Shown piece after piece: positions 1-8,072 of a stretch of DNA of 64,000 nucleotides. Each line of letters starts with the position of its first letter. Position 1 is the first letter of the stretch. A program made the translations under genes and the position numbers. The notes under the pieces were generated by a model. That model made no database searches. It had not been told where the DNA came from and saw only the letters and a program-made list of their open reading frames with translations. The DNA comes from JACDAE01 sp963717195 (lineage in GTDB: Bacteria > Chloroflexota > Ktedonobacteria > Ktedonobacterales > Ktedonobacteraceae): contig CAVQVR010000009.1 of the NCBI GenBank assembly GCA_963717195.1, positions 248,001-312,000 of the forward strand. The letters run 5' to 3'.

Positions 1-164
1 GCTATCAAGCCTGACTATACTGAGGCACATAATAACCGCTCCGCCACTTTATCTTATATAAAATAGGCATTACCTTATAAAAAATACTTTTTAACGATTT
101 ATTAATGATTTCTTGGTAAGAATATATTTTTTGCAAAAACATCTATAAAGATTAAGGGCTCTGC

Positions 165-2027
165 ATGATCAATGCTTATATAACCAACCAATCCTCCAAT
201 ACGGTCTCTGTAATTGATACATCAGCTAATACCGTTTCTACTACCATCACTGTTGGGAATAGCCCTACTGGGGCAGCAGTTACCCCTAATGGTAGCAAAG
301 CCTACATTGCAAACAGAACCGATGGTACAGTCTCCGTTATTAATACAGTGAACAATACCGTTTCCAAAACTATCACCGTTGGAACCTCACCAGCAGGCGT
401 AGCTATCACCCCGGACGGAACTAAAGCCTATATAACAAATCAAGGCGGAAATTCAGTGTCAGTCATTAATACGGCAACTGACACTATTAGCACCACCATC
501 ACAGTTGGTAGTAATCCTTGGGGGGTAGCAATTACACCGGATGGCAGGTATGCTTATGTCGCAAACGGTACTTCTCCTGGCACTGTGTCTATGATTGACA
601 TAGCCACTAATACCGTTTCCGCTACTATCACTGTCGGGAATAGCCCTGCTGGAATAGCAGTTAACCCATCAGGGGTAACTGTCTATGTGACAAATCAAAG
701 TTCTGGCACTGTGTCTTATTTCGCCGCAGGAAATACTAGCCCTACTGTTAACGCTGTTACTGTAGGTAGTACTCCCTCTGGAATAGCCATTACCCCAAAT
801 GGAGCCCATGCTTATGTGGCAAATGCAGGCTCTAGCAATGTTTCGGTCATTGATACATCAACTAATACCGTTTCTACTACAATTAGCATTAGTAGCGCCA
901 ACCCTAGTGGTGCCGCAGTTACCCCCGATGGGTCAACTGTCTATGTGACAAATGGTGCAGGCAACACAGTTTCGGTTATTAGCACCGCAACCAACACCGT
1001 CACTACGACAATTAGCGGATTTTCCGGCCCTGAGTCATTCGGCCAATTCATTCAACCTACCACTCAGCCGATTATTCCGCCAGGCACTCCTCCTACTTTG
1101 TTCTCAACAACGCCTCAAGGCCGTTTAACATTAAGCAGCACATCGCCTGTAATGACGGCTGACGCGACTGCCCAGACCACTATTTACTATTTGCCTTATA
1201 ACGGAGCAATTGTTCCTGTTTACAATGGGGCACAATTTGTTAATTACCTCTTGGGTTCATCCGGAATTTCGTTAGCACTGGATAGCAATTCAGGCCATAC
1301 AGGGTATCAGGCAAGCGGCTCGCTGTTTGATATTTTTGCTTTCATGAACGGTGGTCTTTTGACACTTGGTACTGGCCCTGCGTGGACAAATAGTACGACG
1401 CGCAGTGCGACAATCACACAGGTAAACGGAATTTTGACCAATAGCGCATCCATCACGCTGCGCTTTGGCAGCGCAAGCGGTAACACCGCCTCCGTTTCCG
1501 CAAACCAGGCCACCTACTTAGGCACTATGTACGCGACCGCCAACGGTCAAACAGGTATGGCCTGTTTTCCAACAGCAGCGGCAGGCGGCACAAATAACAT
1601 ACTCGGATTGTGGAATGCCTATAATCGCGTCCCGATTACTGCACAATGCCTGGATAGCGCCGTATCTTGGACATATACTACTGCCGCTTGGAGAAATGCG
1701 AACAACAGTGCCAGCAATCGTATTTCGTTTGTTGACGGTTTAGGACAATCTAATTTCATAGGTTCTTACAATCAAACCGTTTACAATCCTGCCACTAGTG
1801 GCTATGAAGTAGTTGGTGTTGGTGTTAATAGCACTACATCTGGTGGGGTTTTTGTCTCTGAAGGTAGCGGAAGCACACAGAACGCAGTATATGCTCAACA
1901 CAATTCATATCCAATAATGGGTTTTAATTATATTCAGGCTCTAGAATATAGTGATGGCATACATGCAGCAACATTTTATGGTGGCGGTGCTGCCCTTCAA
2001 TTACTTAGTCTTCAAATCTCGATGTAA
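165..2027 (+). CDS. YVTN beta-propeller protein with phage-structural-like C-terminal region
   Basis: A 620-residue protein. Residues 1 to about 295 hold seven or so repeats of about 42 residues with the signature of the YVTN/SMP-30-like beta-propeller (TITVGNSPTG, AITPDG, AYVTN, VSVIDT). A Pro/Thr-rich linker at about 303-320 leads into a 300-residue C-terminal part that begins GRLTLSS...VMTADAT...IYYLPYNG. That opening resembles a block I know from phage-type structural proteins. No signal peptide or membrane segment is visible, so location is unclear. The start is the ATG at 165; the 164 bases upstream are AT-rich. It sits at the outer edge of the mobile element. The function is unknown; binding or adhesion through the propeller is only a guess. 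The propeller call is firm, the C-terminal call moderate. Confidence 0.8.
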   Translation: MINAYITNQSSNTVSVIDTSANTVSTTITVGNSPTGAAVTPNGSKAYIANRTDGTVSVINTVNNTVSKTITVGTSPAGVAITPDGTKAYITNQGGNSVSVINTATDTISTTITVGSNPWGVAITPDGRYAYVANGTSPGTVSMIDIATNTVSATITVGNSPAGIAVNPSGVTVYVTNQSSGTVSYFAAGNTSPTVNAVTVGSTPSGIAITPNGAHAYVANAGSSNVSVIDTSTNTVSTTISISSANPSGAAVTPDGSTVYVTNGAGNTVSVISTATNTVTTTISGFSGPESFGQFIQPTTQPIIPPGTPPTLFSTTPQGRLTLSSTSPVMTADATAQTTIYYLPYNGAIVPVYNGAQFVNYLLGSSGISLALDSNSGHTGYQASGSLFDIFAFMNGGLLTLGTGPAWTNSTTRSATITQVNGILTNSASITLRFGSASGNTASVSANQATYLGTMYATANGQTGMACFPTAAAGGTNNILGLWNAYNRVPITAQCLDSAVSWTYTTAAWRNANNSASNRISFVDGLGQSNFIGSYNQTVYNPATSGYEVVGVGVNSTTSGGVFVSEGSGSTQNAVYAQHNSYPIMGFNYIQALEYSDGIHAATFYGGGAALQLLSLQISM

Positions 2028-2186
2028 GTTACTGGTGCCGTAGAAAAATAGCCTACAAATTACTTGCACATTTAGTCTGGTCAGTAGTTGGTAAGGATTA
2101 AAGGCTGTGCTAGTGGCTTGCACTTATAAAGTATCTGATAATACGGCCATTTATGTTTGCAAGCTGCTATACTTACCTTTTTGCCT

Positions 2187-3236
2187 CTACGGCACACTCC
2201 ATATCTTCATGTCGCTAAATGCCACATCCGTTGGCTGGTCTGGACTCAACGCTTCAAAATCACCTTCCCCCGGAGTGTATGCAGTTAGTTTTTGGCTAAT
2301 CACAAACTGGCTATTTGCATAAAGATAAAAATTACTATTTTTCACAATAATTGTAATCACATTAGGCTGATTTAGGCCGGTTTTAATGGCAGGGTCAAGT
2401 CCTTCCTGTGACACTTTAGATTGTTTATTCTTTATCTGATACAATAGATAAGCACCTACCGGACTAATATCTATTCTATAGGCATTACTTGCACCTCCAG
2501 GCGTTGCATCTGCCCCGAAAATTATCCCCCCGTAGTTCCCCTGCACTATGCTTATCTGTACCTGTAAAGCGAAGTTGACAGAGCTTTTAAGGACGCCCAT
2601 GCTTCCACCCGTACACACAAGCCAATACCCCACTTTTGACAAACTTAAATGATAAGCCCCTCCTGTAAATGCACACTGGCCGCCCCAACTGGTCGTAAAT
2701 ACACCCCAGCTATTCCTGTCATCGCTCAATGGATCATCCACCGCAGGGGTTCCACTGGTGGCCTGATTATATATTTGCTGCTCCGTGGTGACAGTAGGAA
2801 CGGCTTGCGCTGTAGCAGTAGCATTCATATGCGTGGTTAAAGCAGTAACACTTGCATTTGCACTGACACTAGCATTATGGATACTTATCCCCTGAAATAC
2901 CCCGAAGCTGCTTACCAATAGCAACAAAACGACTCCTCCAAAGATGGCGGCTTTTTTCAATAAAGGCGTAGAAATAGATGCTTGCCTTCTTGGGAAAGCC
3001 TTACTCTTTTCCTGGTGTGGGAGGACAGCAGGTGTTATGTGAGGTTTCTGTTCTAATTCAGCTTTTTCTTGCGCTGGAGGCTCTTCCTCTGGTGCAATTG
3101 AGTCAGCGAGCACTAAATTATCTAGGATAATACGCCGGTTGCGCGAAGGTTGCGGCGCTGAAACTGAATCCCAATCATCCGTTTTGCTATCTGTAGGAGT
3201 GTCACTGGAAACCGAATCCCAATCATCATTATTCAT
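2187..3236 (-). CDS. Membrane-anchored protein with lectin/glucanase-like ectodomain
   Basis: About 349 residues from the ATG at 3236, which overlaps the TAA of the upstream gene (TAATG) and lies 8 bases after AAGGTGG, so the two genes look translationally coupled. The cytoplasmic part contains two DDWDSVS repeats and a DNLVLADS motif that also occurs, as DNLVITNS, in the upstream protein. One membrane helix follows (about residues 95-116). The outside part, from about residue 165, has the jelly-roll look of the concanavalin-like family often hung on Ktedonobacteria receptor proteins (YGGIIFGAD, AYRIDIS, NSNFYLYANSQFV). It is the last gene of the leftward transfer operon. The fold is inferred from pattern only and no catalytic residues are evident. 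Confidence 0.7.
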   Translation of the reverse strand: MNNDDWDSVSSDTPTDSKTDDWDSVSAPQPSRNRRIILDNLVLADSIAPEEEPPAQEKAELEQKPHITPAVLPHQEKSKAFPRRQASISTPLLKKAAIFGGVVLLLLVSSFGVFQGISIHNASVSANASVTALTTHMNATATAQAVPTVTTEQQIYNQATSGTPAVDDPLSDDRNSWGVFTTSWGGQCAFTGGAYHLSLSKVGYWLVCTGGSMGVLKSSVNFALQVQISIVQGNYGGIIFGADATPGGASNAYRIDISPVGAYLLYQIKNKQSKVSQEGLDPAIKTGLNQPNVITIIVKNSNFYLYANSQFVISQKLTAYTPGEGDFEALSPDQPTDVAFSDMKIWSVP

Positions 3237-4317
3237 TATTTCTTCCACCTTGTCTTTCCATCAGGCGTAACAAACTGAGCGCCGGAAGGTAATGCCCCAA
3301 AAGCAGGATCGTCGATGCTTTTAATAAGAGGAATTCCCTGTTGTTTCTGGCTCACCTGCGCTTGCACAGGGGCCGCTTGCAACGACGCGGCCTGCTGCGA
3401 TGGCGATGGCGATGGCAGTATAGAAATACTTTGCTCTGGTAAATTATCAGGCTCGGACGAATTTGTAATGACTAAATTATCAGGCAGGGCCGCGCGGCGG
3501 CGCGGTACATTGGGCAATGGCTCCGAAGCCACTTGCACCTGTTGCTGGTAGCCATTGAGGTATTGTGGTGATTGCGTAGAAGAAGCTGCCACTTGCTGCG
3601 GTACTGGCGGAGCTTTCTGTGTTTGCTGATTTTTCGGCTCCGCGCCCGCCTGCGTTCAATGGCTGCGGCTAAGTCCGGGTCTGTACCGGTAGGTATGCCT
3701 GCGGTTTCTTCAACCGGCCTGGCTCCTGTCGCCCCTCCCTGCTGGAAATAATCTACATTCTCGCTTACCACTTCGCTTTGAACCAGATTATCGAGCTGGT
3801 CAAGCATCAGATTAATCTGTTTCTGGTAATCAATAGTTTCAAAGAGGAACAGACAGACCGCGCATAGAAGTAGATAGAAACCTAATGGCCTGAACAAGAA
3901 GAAAAACGCGATACCAGCAATCAGTGCAATAGCCGGATCGATAAACCGCTTTACGGCTGTCTCAGAAAGCGGCAAAAAACTGCTGAACCATGATATTCCC
4001 CGGCTGTACGTATGCCAGGATACGCCGCGCTTAATATCGTTCCAACGCATCCGGCGCTCGATAATGGCCGCTATCAGCACGGCAAACGCAAAGAGGGTAA
4101 CAGCGCCGCCTGCCGCTGGCCCGAAACTGAGGGTACTGAAAGCGCCATAAGCCAATAACAACACGAACATCGCCTGGATTTTCAGCATGTCGATAAAACG
4201 GTAGCCCACTTTCCGGCGCAAAAAAACCATGACAGTTAACGCGGGGAATAGCGTCAATGCCTGTAAGATGTTGACTTTCTGTTCAAAGGTTATCGTCTGA
4301 TCCTGCTGCCCTTGCAT
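3236..4317 (-). CDS. Multi-spanning membrane protein of the transfer operon (frame lesion)
   Basis: Starts at the ATG at 4317, with AGGAGGTG five bases upstream. The first 220 residues contain four or five hydrophobic segments (LTLFPALTVMVF, MFVLLLAYGAF, AVTLFAFAVLIAAII, then a long pair around FFFLFRPLGFYLLLCAVCLFLF). A Gln/Pro-rich tail follows, containing RRAALPDNLVITNSSEPD and ending at 3236. The reading frame changes near 3640-3655 in a GC-rich run: one frame stops at 3472, while the frame that makes sense downstream is closed upstream at 3656. Restoring one missing base gives exactly 361 codons (360 residues). It lies directly below the coupling ATPase gene and may be its membrane partner. 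I do not recognise the family. Confidence 0.6.
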
Positions 4318-4441
4318 ACAGCACCTCCTGACGCTTATCTCTGCTCTCATTAAGCGCGTTCTCTACCGGACTCCTTCACCCGCATGTGTGAGAGCACTTA
4401 TTGCTTTCATGGAACCATCGCATCCGGTATACTGCTTCGTG

Positions 4442-4491
4442 GCTATGCTCCGTTTCAAGGTTGAACCTCTTTTTATTTTTCGGGGCATAGC
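4442..4491 (-). promoter_or_regulatory. Stem-loop between coupling ATPase and membrane gene
   Basis: GCTATGCTCC (4442-4451) pairs with GGGGCATAGC (4482-4491), with one G-T pair. It lies 15 bases downstream of the ATPase stop codon inside the leftward operon. There is no U-tract directly after the stem, so it may be an mRNA-stabilising or attenuating hairpin rather than a full terminator. Confidence 0.4.
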
Positions 4492-4505
4492 TACCTGCCG
4501 GGTGA

Positions 4506-5945
4506 CTATTGCTGGTTAAACGTCAGCAGCTTGAACGGCTGGCCGTCGTTAAAGATGTGGCCGCCCTTATACACAATACTTTCTACCTGAAAGTTATAGA
4601 CATCGCCGCCGCGCTTTAAGGTGGTGAACCGTGCCGGTTCGACAAAATAGCGCCGCTGCTCGCTCTTGCTTACGCCACTGCTACTGCTATTATCCGCCTG
4701 TCCCTGCGATGCGCTGATGCTGTTGACCATGACCCAGCGTTCGCCTAAGAGCTTTGCCGCCCATTCATTGGTGTCCCCACTATTCTGGCAGAAGAATTTC
4801 GCCTGCAAGTTACCGAGCAAAGCGTCCACGCTGTCGTCATTGCCGAGCACGCGGCGGTATGACTCCCTATTCTGCGTTAGATACACGGTGCATCCGCCTG
4901 CGGATCGCGCTACGGCCTGATATTCGGCGTCAAAGTCGGTAATAAATGTCTGCGCTTCGTCTGCCCACAAGAATACAGGCCGCAAGTATGCACCTTTTGG
5001 CTTCATCCGGCGCAACACCGCCACCTGGAAGCAGTATTTCCAGGCAAGATTGGCGACACGTCCCGCTAACCGGAATTCCTGCACCGGAAGGTCAATGATG
5101 ATGATCTTGCCGTCAAAGGCATCCTCCGGTCTTACGTTCGTATCGGTGCTGAACAACTGCCGGAGCGGTCGGGTGACGAACGGCCTTACCAGCATGGAGA
5201 AAGACAGGGTGATGATGCTCCTGGTCTTGTCTGAGAGCACCGGAAACTCACGCATCCAGTAGTTTTTGCACTCGTCGAAATCATCTTTGATTTCCTGCGG
5301 CGCGTTCTGTAGCTTCTGCTCGGCCTCGGTGATTATGGCGGCGCATGTGCTGTTTTTCTGCCAATCGGGATCTAACAGTTCTTTGGGGCTGGTCGGCGCA
5401 GTGACGACAATAGAACGCAATAAAGGTAATGTGATGGGTAGCCCGGCAAATATCGGCAAGTCCGCCAGGTTCGTCAGGAGGTGGTGCAAAGCATCCTCGA
5501 AGAACTTGTTTTCCCCGCCACCTTCGTCCTTCCCGGCTCCGCCTGCTATCGCTCCTGCGATCTCATCGAGGAGGGCAACGATATTGATAGTCAACCCACC
5601 ACCTTCACCGGCCCTTGATGCCTCCCAATCGAGGAAGTTAAAACGATAGTCGCCGGATGCATCGACAATCACCAGGTCATCTTCGCGTCCAGTTTCGAGC
5701 GCCCATTGCTCCCACTGATAGCGTTCTTCCTTTTTCGCGCACAGCACCAGCCCACCAAAATCGTTCGCCAGATAACCAAGCGCCAGGTGTTTCGCTACCC
5801 CGGAAGTCTTTCCACTGCCTGTAGCGCCGAATACGCATACGCCGGTCAATGCGTCCGTCAATCGGAATGCCTGTCCGCTCCCCCAATTTCGGATAACCGT
5901 CAGCGGGTGAAATTCGGGCAGGTTATCCCCTCTACCTGGGGCCAT
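4506..5945 (-). CDS. VirD4/TraG-like type IV coupling ATPase lacking membrane domain
   Basis: A 479-residue conjugative coupling protein of the VirD4/TraG/TraD superfamily, which delivers relaxase-bound DNA to a transfer channel. Walker A is GATGSGKTSG at residues 40-49 and Walker B is FLWADEA at about 325-331. The motif VYLTQNRESYRR (about 354-365) fits the family's third conserved segment. Unlike VirD4 or TraG (about 600-700 residues with N-terminal membrane helices), this protein begins just before the ATPase domain and has no membrane segment. The gene directly downstream encodes a multi-spanning membrane protein that could supply the anchor. It belongs to the same leftward operon as the relaxase. 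No clear Shine-Dalgarno precedes the ATG at 5945, so the start is the least certain part. Confidence 0.88.
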   Translation of the reverse strand: MAPGRGDNLPEFHPLTVIRNWGSGQAFRLTDALTGVCVFGATGSGKTSGVAKHLALGYLANDFGGLVLCAKKEERYQWEQWALETGREDDLVIVDASGDYRFNFLDWEASRAGEGGGLTINIVALLDEIAGAIAGGAGKDEGGGENKFFEDALHHLLTNLADLPIFAGLPITLPLLRSIVVTAPTSPKELLDPDWQKNSTCAAIITEAEQKLQNAPQEIKDDFDECKNYWMREFPVLSDKTRSIITLSFSMLVRPFVTRPLRQLFSTDTNVRPEDAFDGKIIIIDLPVQEFRLAGRVANLAWKYCFQVAVLRRMKPKGAYLRPVFLWADEAQTFITDFDAEYQAVARSAGGCTVYLTQNRESYRRVLGNDDSVDALLGNLQAKFFCQNSGDTNEWAAKLLGERWVMVNSISASQGQADNSSSSGVSKSEQRRYFVEPARFTTLKRGGDVYNFQVESIVYKGGHIFNDGQPFKLLTFNQQ

Positions 5946-6011
5946 TGCATCATTCTTTCTTCTATCCAGGTGCGCTACGGAGTTACAACATCATGCGAGG
6001 GGAAAGCCGGG

Positions 6012-6470
6012 TTACGGCGTTTTCCTGAAGGTGGACAAGATATCGTCCAGCTTTTCGCCGGTAATGAATTTGACGGAGGTAATCACCGGCTCCGCCTGCG
6101 CGGGCCGCGCAAATTCATTCTCATGCCACTCCTGGATGAACTCGCACTGGCTGCTCTGGACGGCGCGGCGCACATCTTTCAGGTTCGCACCTCTGACCTC
6201 GACGGCCATGAAGCTGTAGAGCAACGTAAAGCCGTCGTCGAAATCGGCGCTGTACACTACGTCCATCAAATATCGGGATTGCGGAGTCTGTGACGGTTGC
6301 AACACGCAGCGGATTTCGAGGTAAGGGGATGGACGGCCTCTTTTATCAAAGGCTTCGTAGGTTTTCTTTCCTGTGCTGGCCTGTGCGGCCCTTTTGTTCT
6401 GGTTGGCCGCGCCTGGGGATGCTGACGGCTGCTCTCCCCGGCGGAATTGGGACAGCGGATCACTACTCAA
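6012..6470 (-). CDS. Transfer-operon protein A' (paralogue of the 7506-8012 product)
   Basis: A 152-residue protein of unknown function. The likely start is the TTG at 6470, with AGGTGC overlapping the stop codon of the gene above it, suggesting coupled translation. From about residue 40 it aligns by eye with the product of 7506-8012: YLMDVVYSA against YLVFPVYNA, VEVRGANLKD against VKIHGEHLQE, CEFIQEWHENE against CIHIRVFHEEE, and PVITSVKFITGEKLDD against AIITCVEIVMGEVLEA. The N-terminal 35 residues are low-complexity and basic. It lies immediately upstream of the coupling ATPase, so a role in the relaxosome or substrate recruitment is possible but unproven. Confidence 0.7.
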   Translation of the reverse strand: MSSDPLSQFRRGEQPSASPGAANQNKRAAQASTGKKTYEAFDKRGRPSPYLEIRCVLQPSQTPQSRYLMDVVYSADFDDGFTLLYSFMAVEVRGANLKDVRRAVQSSQCEFIQEWHENEFARPAQAEPVITSVKFITGEKLDDILSTFRKTP

Positions 6471-6478
6471 TGCAGCAC

Positions 6479-6712
6479 CTATCTTTCCGGCGCTATGCCC
6501 TTTTCAAGGTCGCGCCCTCTGCTATAAGCCACATCATCCTGAACGATAGCATGCGAGAATTCCAACGCTCGCAACCGGGGTAAATGCACAAAGGCGCTTT
6601 TGCCGGTAAGCACCTGGAAAGCGCCTTGCAACCTGCGCTTCGTTTCTTCCCAAATGGGCGAAAAGGGGATGTCTTTCTCAGGAAGCACCCCTGAAAATGG
6701 CTGTTCTTCCAT
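6479..6712 (-). CDS. Small transfer-operon protein C
   Basis: A 77-residue soluble protein that I do not recognise. The start ATG at 6712 follows GGGAGGG at good spacing, and the stop at 6479 abuts the TTG start of the next gene. It contains a mixed-charge central segment (EETKRRLQGAFQVLTGKSAFVHLPRLRALEF) but no Cys motif, signal peptide or membrane helix. It lies in the tight leftward run between two duplicated gene families, which supports it being a real gene. Confidence 0.55.
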   Translation of the reverse strand: MEEQPFSGVLPEKDIPFSPIWEETKRRLQGAFQVLTGKSAFVHLPRLRALEFSHAIVQDDVAYSRGRDLEKGIAPER

Positions 6713-6739
6713 GTTCGTTACCCTCCCGGCTATATATCC

Positions 6740-7018
6740 CTATCCCAGATCCGGCGCGTCTGGCTCCGGGCCTGTCAACCGTAGGTCTGGATTATCCTGT
6801 TCCCGCGAATATTCCTGCCTGTCCGCTTCGATAGGCTGGTAGGCATCTTCCGCAATCTCCTGATTAATGTCACGGTTCCCTAGTATCGGGGAAACATGGC
6901 CTGTCATGAGTATCTGCTGATAGGCATGGCTGATGCCGACATACATGTCCTGAAACCCACGTCCTGTGCTCATATACACGCTTTGACCTGCCCGTTTGGC
7001 ATCGTTCCAGTCTAGCAT
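6740..7018 (-). CDS. Small transfer-operon protein B' (tandem paralogue)
   Basis: A 92-residue protein whose ATG at 7018 follows AGGAGGTGTGAGCC. It is clearly homologous to the next gene upstream (7045-7341): both share AGQSVY, GFQD, TG, RD, IAE, YQP, AD, QEY and the C-terminal LTGP-PDAP-LG block. The family is not one I can name. The proteins are small, acidic at the C-terminus and lack membrane segments. The gap to the upstream gene is only 26 bases. Tandem duplication followed by divergence is the simplest reading. Confidence 0.72.
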   Translation of the reverse strand: MLDWNDAKRAGQSVYMSTGRGFQDMYVGISHAYQQILMTGHVSPILGNRDINQEIAEDAYQPIEADRQEYSREQDNPDLRLTGPEPDAPDLG

Positions 7019-7044
7019 GGCTCACACCTCCTTCTAGCTATGGC

Positions 7045-7341
7045 TTATCCCAGCTCCGGCGCGTCCGGGTCGGGGCCTGTCAACCGGGAATCGGGATTTT
7101 CCTTTTCCCATGCATCTCGGTGATGTGCATACTCCTGCCAATCCGCTTTGGTCGGCTGGTAGGGTTCTTCGGCAATCTGGTGATGGACATCGCGGTGGGC
7201 AATGCGGCGGGAGTCGAGCTGGCCGGTTAATAAGAACTGCCGGTATGCTTGGCCGAAACCGTTTCTGTCCTGAAATCCGTTGCCTGCGCTTAAATACACG
7301 CTCTGGCCTGCCCGCTTGAGGTCTTCCCAAGACGTTGACAT
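7045..7341 (-). CDS. Small transfer-operon protein B (tandem paralogue)
   Basis: A 98-residue protein. The ATG at 7341 is preferred because AGGAGGTGAGCGCC ends directly before it; the in-frame GTG at 7350 lies inside that ribosome binding site. It shares most conserved positions with the downstream gene product (LKRAGQSVYLS, GFQD, LTG, IAEEPYQPTKAD, LTGPDPDAPELG). The function is unknown. Lying between the relaxase and the coupling ATPase, it may be a relaxosome or mating accessory protein. Confidence 0.74.
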   Translation of the reverse strand: MSTSWEDLKRAGQSVYLSAGNGFQDRNGFGQAYRQFLLTGQLDSRRIAHRDVHHQIAEEPYQPTKADWQEYAHHRDAWEKENPDSRLTGPDPDAPELG

Positions 7342-7505
7342 GGCGCTCACCTCCTGGAAGCGTTCTTCAAGAAGTTCGGGGGTTACAAGCTAACCTCTAG
7401 TGGAATTATACTATAAGTTACGCCTTCCTGTCAGGAAGGTTGCGGGATTTATCAAGAATTTGCTTCATTGCGGACGGGCGGGCAGATATTTTTTCCTACA
7501 GCCCG

Positions 7506-8012
7506 CTAAGCAATCGGTTCCGGCAAGGTTTCTGGTTGTATCCATTCACCCATGCTGGCGCGATATGCCTTTATCACCGTTTCCATTTCCAGGAAATACG
7601 CTTCCAGCACCTCACCCATGACTATCTCAACGCAAGTGATAATGGCCTCTCCTTTTTTGGGCCGGATATGCTCCTCCTCATGAAACACCCGTATATGGAT
7701 GCAGGTTTCCCTACGGATGGAGAGGATCAACTCCTGCAAGTGCTCGCCGTGAATCTTCACCACCAGGTTATGAAACACCAGGGCAGCGTTCTTCCCGAAC
7801 GCGTTATATACCGGAAACACGAGATACTTATACTTCAGGGCGATATGGGGCTTGAGGCTATCCAGTATCTCAAAGCTGCTTGTCGGGGCCGTCCGTAACC
7901 ACTCGTTCCCTTCGCCGTCATCATTGCTTCTACTGGATGGCGTTTCGCCCTTCCTGGCATGAAACGCCCTGTAGGGCTTCTTTTTGGAGAGTAAGGATGA
8001 CAGCTCAAACAT
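7506..8012 (-). CDS. Transfer-operon protein A (paralogue of the 6012-6470 product)
   Basis: A 168-residue protein from the ATG at 8012, which lies 9 bases after GGAG; the upstream ATG at 8021 is too close to that site. The N-terminal third is basic and low-complexity. The remainder aligns by eye with the product of 6012-6470 (YLVFPVYNA, VKIHGEHL, CIHIRVFHEEE, RPKKGEAIITCVEI, GEVLEA). No catalytic signature or membrane segment is visible. It is the first gene below the relaxase in the leftward operon. Confidence 0.7.
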   Translation of the reverse strand: MFELSSLLSKKKPYRAFHARKGETPSSRSNDDGEGNEWLRTAPTSSFEILDSLKPHIALKYKYLVFPVYNAFGKNAALVFHNLVVKIHGEHLQELILSIRRETCIHIRVFHEEEHIRPKKGEAIITCVEIVMGEVLEAYFLEMETVIKAYRASMGEWIQPETLPEPIA

Positions 8013-8072
8013 AACGCGCATCTCCGGTTGTATAGTAACGGAAGGCGGTTTTCTGCTCTTATCTGTCCGGCT

